A stretch of DNA of 64,000 nucleotides from an uncultured Alphaproteobacteria bacterium (GTDB lineage Bacteria; Pseudomonadota; Alphaproteobacteria; HIMB59; GCA-002718135), in the NCBI GenBank assembly GCA_902620425.1, contig CACNHX010000004.1, forward strand, positions 1 to 64,000. The letters are read 5' to 3'. Every line of letters starts with the position of its first letter. Within the stretch, counting starts at the first letter, position 1. Position numbers and translations under genes: made by a program. The notes under the pieces were generated by a model that made no database searches, was not told where the DNA came from, and saw nothing but the letters and a program-made list of their open reading frames with translations. Below, piece by piece: positions 58,478-64,000 of the stretch.

Positions 58478-59376
58478 TGTTTGGTTTAAATAAAATTATT
58501 CCTGTTGAGCCTAATATAAATTTTCTAGGTTTAAGAAGAAATTTTTTAATTTTTTCTATTATAGCCATTTTAATTTCAATTATTTTACTAAGTATAAAAG
58601 GTTTAAATTTAGGGATTGATTTTAAAGGAGGTACTTTAATTGAAGTAAGTACAAAAAATACTTCAATTGGTGAACTAAGAGAAATTTTATCTTCTTCTTA
58701 TAGTGATGTATCTTTACAAGAATTTGGTAACGAGAATATTATTTTAATACGACTTCAAAACAAAAGTAATCAAGAAAGTATTGAAACAGTTAATTCTGTC
58801 AAAAATTTAATTCAAGACAAAGTTGTTGAGTTTAGAAGGTCTGAATTTGTTGGCCCGACAATTAGTTCTGAGCTTTTGTTTAGAGGATTTCAAGCAGTTT
58901 CTTTTGCCCTTATTGCCATTTTAATCTACATTTGGTTGCGTTTTGAATGGCAATTTGGTTTTGGTGCAGTTGTTGCTTTAACTCATGATGTGTTATTTAC
59001 TCTTGGATTGTTATCTATTCTAAATGTAGAATTTTCTCTTGCAACAATAGCAGCAATTCTTACAATTGCTGGATATTCTATTAACGACACAGTTGTAATA
59101 TTTGATAGGGTTCGTGAAAATTTAAGAAAATATAAAAAGTTAGAGTTAGTAGATCTATTTAACTTATCAGTTAATAATACTTTATCTAGAACTATAATGA
59201 CTAGTTTAACTACACTTCTTGCATTAGTATCTTTATTTATTTTTGGAGGAGAGGTTATTAGACCCTTTGCTTTAACAATGATTATAGGTGTAATAATTGG
59301 AACATATTCTTCGGTCTTTATTGCGGTCCCAACTTTATTAATTTTTAAGTTTAGACCGCAAGATGAAGATGATTAA
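58477..59376 (+). CDS. secF: protein translocase subunit SecF
   Basis: 299 aa; LGIDFKGGTLIEV, IAGYSINDTVVIFDRVREN. Confidence 0.97.
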   Translation: MFGLNKIIPVEPNINFLGLRRNFLIFSIIAILISIILLSIKGLNLGIDFKGGTLIEVSTKNTSIGELREILSSSYSDVSLQEFGNENIILIRLQNKSNQESIETVNSVKNLIQDKVVEFRRSEFVGPTISSELLFRGFQAVSFALIAILIYIWLRFEWQFGFGAVVALTHDVLFTLGLLSILNVEFSLATIAAILTIAGYSINDTVVIFDRVRENLRKYKKLELVDLFNLSVNNTLSRTIMTSLTTLLALVSLFIFGGEVIRPFALTMIIGVIIGTYSSVFIAVPTLLIFKFRPQDEDD

Positions 59377-59969
59377 GCGTTATTTAAGTTTTCTGTAACT
59401 TTTTCCCAATTAACTAAATTATCGATAAAGGCTTTTAAATAATCAGGTCTTCTATTTCTATAATCAACATAATACGAGTGTTCCCAAACATCACATCCAA
59501 GTAGAGGTGTGTGACCATGAACGATTGGATTTTCTCCATTTGGTGTTTTAGTAATTTCTAATTTTCCATTGTTTAAAACTAACCAACACCAACCTGATCC
59601 AAATTGACCAATACCTGCATTTATAAAATCTTCTTTCATTTTTTCAACTGAACCAATGTCTGAAATTATTTTATTTTCCAGTTCAGATGGAATTTTACCA
59701 TTTGGATTATTTTTCATCACTTCCCAAAAATGAACATGATTTATATGTTGTGCCACATTGTTGAATACTGGTGCATTTTTTTGATAAGAATTTATTACAA
59801 TATCATTAACATTGTCATCCGCTATATTTTGTTCTTTAATAAATTTATTTCCATTTGTTATGTAAGCCATGTGGTGCTTATCATGATGCAACTCTAAAGT
59901 TTCAGCCGACATATACGGCATTAGAGCATCTTTACTGTAGGGTAGATCTGGTAACTCTAGATTTATCAT
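59373..59969 (-). CDS. sodB: Fe/Mn superoxide dismutase
   Basis: 198 aa; LELHHDKHHMAYI, FGSGWCWLVL, GCDVWEHSYYVDYRNRRPDYLKAF. Confidence 0.96.
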   Translation of the reverse strand: MINLELPDLPYSKDALMPYMSAETLELHHDKHHMAYITNGNKFIKEQNIADDNVNDIVINSYQKNAPVFNNVAQHINHVHFWEVMKNNPNGKIPSELENKIISDIGSVEKMKEDFINAGIGQFGSGWCWLVLNNGKLEITKTPNGENPIVHGHTPLLGCDVWEHSYYVDYRNRRPDYLKAFIDNLVNWEKVTENLNNA

Positions 59970-59984
59970 TTTATTTCCTTTGAT

Positions 59985-62789
59985 TTATAAAATTTTTTTT
60001 AAAAATTCACCTGTAAAGCTTTTTTTATTATTTGCAATATCTTCGGGGGTACCAGTGCCAACAATTTGACCGCCATTTACACCTCCCAGAGGACCAAGAT
60101 CAATTATATGATCAGCTGTTTTAATAACATCAAGATTATGTTCAATAACTATTACAGTATTACCTTCATCAACAAGTGTATGAAGAATTTTAAGTAATTT
60201 TTTAACATCGTCAAAATGAAGACCGGTTGTTGGCTCATCTAGAATATATAGTGTTTTTCCTGTTGATCTTTTTGATAATTCTTTTGATAATTTTATTCTT
60301 TGGGCTTCACCACCTGACAAAGTAGTAGCTGATTGACCTATTTTTATATAATCTAATCCAACATCCATTAGAGTTTGTAGTTTTTGTTTTATTGCAGGAA
60401 TTTTATCAAAAAATTTATAACCTTCCTCAACAGTCATTTCTAAAACATCAGAAATCGATTTATCTTTATATTTTACTTCTAAAGTTTCTCTATTGTATCG
60501 TTTTCCTTTACAGATATCGCATTCAACATAAACATCCGCTAAAAAATGCATTTCTATTTTTTTTACTCCGTCTCCTTCGCATGACTCACATCTACCACCC
60601 TTAACATTAAAAGAAAAACGACCTGGTTTATATCCTCTAGCACTTGATTCATTTAAGTTCGCAAACCAATCTCTAATAGGTGTAAAGCAACCTGTGTATG
60701 TTGCTGGATTTGATCTTGGTGTTCTTCCAATAGGTGATTGATCTATATCAATTACTTTATCTATATGATTAATGCCTTTAAAGTTAAAACGACTTTCATC
60801 TTTATTTAACGATTTATTAAAATATTCATCTAACCTTTGATATAATGTATCAATTATTAATGATGATTTTCCACTTCCAGAAACACCTGTCACAGTAATA
60901 AAATTTCCTAAAGGTAAAGTAACGTTAAGATTATCTAAATTATTTGTTTTAATTTTATTAAGTTTAAAAACTTTGTTTTTATTAAATTTCCGTCTTTTTT
61001 TTGGAACTTCAATTTCTAAGGATTTATTCAAATATTTGGCTGTCAAACTTTTATTATTTTTCAGTATTTTCTTAAGACCTCCTTCTGCAATTATGTGACC
61101 TCCATTAACTCCTGCCTTAACACCAATATCAATTATATGATCAGATTGTCTAATTGCATCCTCATCATGCTCTACAACAATAACTGTATTTCCTAAATCT
61201 CTTAATCTAAATAAAGTTTCAATTAGTTGCTGATTATCTTTTTGATGTAATCCAATTGATGGTTCATCCAAAACATATAAAACTCCTGTTAAACCTGAAC
61301 CAATTTGACTTGCCAATCTAATTCTTTGACTTTCACCTCCAGACAAAGTTTTACTAGCTCTTGCTAATGATAGATAATCCAAACCAACTCTATTTAAAAA
61401 AACTAATCGATCTTTTATTTCTTTAATTACTCCTTCAGCAATTTTTTTATTATTTTTGTCTAGTTTACTCTCTAGTGATGAAAACCAACTTAAACACTCG
61501 CTAATTGATTTTTTAGTTATATTTCCAATATGATTTTCATCTATTTTTACAGCTAAAGCTTTCTCGTTAAGACGATAACCATTACAAACTTCACAATCTC
61601 TCTCTGATAAATATTTTTCTAACTCATATTGAAGCCACCATCTCTCAGTTTCTTCATATTTTCGATCAATAAAATTTATTATTCCTTCAAAATCATATAA
61701 AAAATTTAATTCGCTATTTTCATCTCCATAAAGAATTATATTTTTTACCTTTTTAGGAATATCGTTCCATGGAACATTTTTCTTTACTTTAAATTGTTTT
61801 AAAATTTTATCTATTGTTTCAACAAAATATTTTTTTTGATAACCAAATACTTTTGTTTCCCATGGTTTAATAGCTCCATCAGAAATTGATCTGGTCTCAT
61901 CTGGTACAATCTTGTATTCATCAAAATATTTTTCAACTCCTAGTCCATCACACTCTGAACATGCTCCTTGTGGCGCATTAAAACTAAATAATCGAGGTTC
62001 AATTTCTTCAATACTAAATCCAGATACAGGACATGCAAATTTTGATGAAAATACAGATATTTTATTTGTATCCAAATTTTCTAAATATAACAAACCATCT
62101 GATAGTGTTAGTGCAACTTCTATACTTTCACTTAATCTTTGTTGAATATTTTTTTTTACAACAAGGCGATCAATCACAACATCGATATTGTGTTTAAAAT
62201 TCTTTTTAAGTGAAGGCACTTCATCAATATCATAAACCATATTATCTACTTTTAAGCGTTGGTAACCTCTTTTTTTTAAATCTTCGATTTCTTTTCTGTA
62301 TTCACCTTTTCTGTCTCTAACTATAGGAGATAAAATATATATTCTCTTATCAATATTATTTTTTATAATTTGATCAGTCATTTCACTTACTGATTGTGAT
62401 TTAATTGGCTTACCTGTTGTAGGAGAATAGGGAACCCCAACTCTAGCATATAGAACTCTTAGGTAATCGTAGATTTCAGTAACAGTTCCTACGGTACTTC
62501 TTGGATTTTTTTGAGTAGTTTTTTGTTCTATAGAAATTGCTGGTGACAAACCATCAATACTATCTACATCAGGTTTATTCATCATTTGAAGAAATTGTCT
62601 TGCATATGCAGAAAGACTTTCAACATATTTTCTTTGTCCCTCAGAATAAATTGTATCAAATGCTAATGTTGATTTACCTGAACCACTTACACCAGTTATT
62701 ACTACGAGTTTATTCTTTGGTATTTCTAAGTTTATATTTTTAAGATTGTGCTCTCTTGCACCTTTTATAACAATTTTATCTAAATTCAT
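59985..62789 (-). CDS. uvrA: excinuclease ABC subunit A
   Basis: 934 aa; GVSGSGKSTLAFDTIYSEGQRKYVESLSAYARQFL; two ABC signatures and zinc Cys motifs. Confidence 0.98.
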   Translation of the reverse strand: MNLDKIVIKGAREHNLKNINLEIPKNKLVVITGVSGSGKSTLAFDTIYSEGQRKYVESLSAYARQFLQMMNKPDVDSIDGLSPAISIEQKTTQKNPRSTVGTVTEIYDYLRVLYARVGVPYSPTTGKPIKSQSVSEMTDQIIKNNIDKRIYILSPIVRDRKGEYRKEIEDLKKRGYQRLKVDNMVYDIDEVPSLKKNFKHNIDVVIDRLVVKKNIQQRLSESIEVALTLSDGLLYLENLDTNKISVFSSKFACPVSGFSIEEIEPRLFSFNAPQGACSECDGLGVEKYFDEYKIVPDETRSISDGAIKPWETKVFGYQKKYFVETIDKILKQFKVKKNVPWNDIPKKVKNIILYGDENSELNFLYDFEGIINFIDRKYEETERWWLQYELEKYLSERDCEVCNGYRLNEKALAVKIDENHIGNITKKSISECLSWFSSLESKLDKNNKKIAEGVIKEIKDRLVFLNRVGLDYLSLARASKTLSGGESQRIRLASQIGSGLTGVLYVLDEPSIGLHQKDNQQLIETLFRLRDLGNTVIVVEHDEDAIRQSDHIIDIGVKAGVNGGHIIAEGGLKKILKNNKSLTAKYLNKSLEIEVPKKRRKFNKNKVFKLNKIKTNNLDNLNVTLPLGNFITVTGVSGSGKSSLIIDTLYQRLDEYFNKSLNKDESRFNFKGINHIDKVIDIDQSPIGRTPRSNPATYTGCFTPIRDWFANLNESSARGYKPGRFSFNVKGGRCESCEGDGVKKIEMHFLADVYVECDICKGKRYNRETLEVKYKDKSISDVLEMTVEEGYKFFDKIPAIKQKLQTLMDVGLDYIKIGQSATTLSGGEAQRIKLSKELSKRSTGKTLYILDEPTTGLHFDDVKKLLKILHTLVDEGNTVIVIEHNLDVIKTADHIIDLGPLGGVNGGQIVGTGTPEDIANNKKSFTGEFLKKIL

Positions 62790-62846
62790 GAATATTAGTG
62801 TTATCTAACAACGTTAATATGTTATATGGATATATATAGAATTCTT

Positions 62847-63320
62847 ATGGTTGGTAGTGTTAATAAAACAATTTTATTAGGAAACTTGGGAAGAGATCCT
62901 GAAATTAGATCTATGCAATCTGGAGCAAAAATGGCTTCATTTTCAATTGCTACATCAAAAAGATGGAAAGATAGAAATACCCAAGAACAAAAAGAAAAAA
63001 CATCTTGGCATAATATTGTTGTTTTTGGAGATGGTCTTGTAGACATAGTAGAAAAATATGTAAAAAAAGGATCTAAAATTTATGTTGAAGGAGAGCTTCA
63101 AACAAGGAAATGGCAAGACAAGGATGGAAATGATAGGTACACTACAGAGGTAATTTTACAGGGATATAATTGTAATTTAACCCTCTTAGACAGTAGAAAC
63201 AGTAATTCTCAAGTGTCAGATAATTCTCAAGAAATGGATCAATCTAAGCCAATTGAAGACAATTCTTTTGGAAATCAATCAGGTGATTCTGATGATTTAG
63301 ATGAAGATATCCCTTTTTAA
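62847..63320 (+). CDS. ssb: single-stranded DNA-binding protein
   Basis: SVNKTILLGNLGRDPEIRSMQSGAKMASFSIATSKRW, acidic tail ending DDLDEDIPF. Start moved from 62826 to the ATG at 62847. Confidence 0.96.
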   Translation: MVGSVNKTILLGNLGRDPEIRSMQSGAKMASFSIATSKRWKDRNTQEQKEKTSWHNIVVFGDGLVDIVEKYVKKGSKIYVEGELQTRKWQDKDGNDRYTTEVILQGYNCNLTLLDSRNSNSQVSDNSQEMDQSKPIEDNSFGNQSGDSDDLDEDIPF

Positions 63321-63462
63321 ATTTATATATTAGATATTATTATTTAATTACTGAAAAATATAATTTTTTTAATATAATTAAATCAGTTATTTATATTGGT
63401 TTAAATTGTGCTTTTTGATATAAAAAAACCTTAATTTTTCTTAGAAAACTTGGATTTTTTTA

Positions 63463-64000
63463 GTGCCTGACGATATAGATACACCAAATAACGACAATCA
63501 AGAAACTACTAATATACCTTCAGTAAGTTTAGAGCAAGAAATGCAAAAATCCTACCTGGATTATGCAATGTCTGTAATAGTTAGTAGGGCTCTTCCAGAC
63601 TGTAGAGATGGTTTAAAGCCGGTACACAGAAGAATATTGTACTCTATGAGTGAGTCAGGATACAATTTTAATAAACCATATAAAAAATCAGCAAGAATAG
63701 TGGGTGATGTAATGGGTAAATATCATCCTCACGGAGACTCAGCTATATACAATTCTATGGTTAGAATGGCACAAGATTTTTCTATGCGCTTAGAGTTAGT
63801 TGATGGTCAAGGAAATTTTGGATCTTTAGATGGAGACCCTCCTGCAGCAATGAGATACACTGAAGCTAGACTTGCTAAAGTATCTGAGAAGCTTGTTGAA
63901 GATATCGATAAAAACACCGTTACCTTTCAGCCTAATTATGATGACACAACAAAAGAACCCTCAGTTTTACCTTCCCAGTTTCCAAATCTTCTAGTTAATG
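63463..64000 (+). CDS. gyrA: DNA gyrase subunit A, 3'-truncated by window edge
   Basis: GTG start at 63463; [77 protein letters not shown]. Absent from the ORF track because it runs off the edge. Confidence 0.95.
   Translation, partial: MPDDIDTPNNDNQETTNIPSVSLEQEMQKSYLDYAMSVIVSRALPDCRDGLKPVHRRILYSMSESGYNFNKPYKKSARIVGDVMGKYHPHGDSAIYNSMVRMAQDFSMRLELVDGQGNFGSLDGDPPAAMRYTEARLAKVSEKLVEDIDKNTVTFQPNYDDTTKEPSVLPSQFPNLLVN

Noticed and set aside
1-64000. CRISPR arrays, tRNA/rRNA genes, IS elements or prophage
   Set aside because: No regularly spaced repeats, no transposase/integrase/phage proteins in the ORFs, and no tRNA-like cloverleaf or rRNA stretch noticed. A tRNAscan-SE/Infernal run would be needed to exclude small RNAs.

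Overview
The window is 64 kb of AT-rich, very densely coded sequence. The gene families (two-subunit Xdh, PuuD, malate-CoA ligase, DUF815-YajC-SecDF, uvrA-ssb-gyrA) suggest a streamlined, probably marine alphaproteobacterium. I saw no tRNA, rRNA, CRISPR, IS element or phage gene, and no recognisable DNA-binding transcriptional regulator. Main blocks: (1) 3'-part of a DnaA/Hda-like ATPase and aspS. (2) A complete purine-to-glyoxylate/urea catabolic island (guanine deaminase, XdhABC, membrane PuuD-cytochrome c, HIUase, PuuE, UraD, allantoicase, AllA) joined to a BMP-type ABC importer and a phosphoribosyltransferase, about 4.0-18.9 kb. (3) A TrpB2 / DUF1015 / SerC / SerA run. (4) A nucleoside/pseudouridine cluster (PhyH dioxygenase, nucleoside hydrolase, PsuG, PfkB kinase) next to a 1,010+ aa APH-M23-aminotransferase fusion. 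(5) malyl-CoA lyase plus malate-CoA ligase. (6) A 44.2-50.1 kb cluster of creatininase/ArfB-family amidohydrolase, MDR dehydrogenase, active-site-altered PTPS, glycosyltransferase, methyltransferase, RibD-type reductase and GTP cyclohydrolase II. It looks like a GTP-derived (pterin/pyrimidine) glycosylated metabolite pathway and is my best candidate for an undescribed system. (7) Housekeeping yajC-secDF, sodB, uvrA, ssb and gyrA (5' part). Architecture is unusually compressed: 11 of 14 convergent gene pairs overlap at their 3' ends and several divergent pairs have abutting start codons. All family assignments come from reading motifs by eye; no database search was run.
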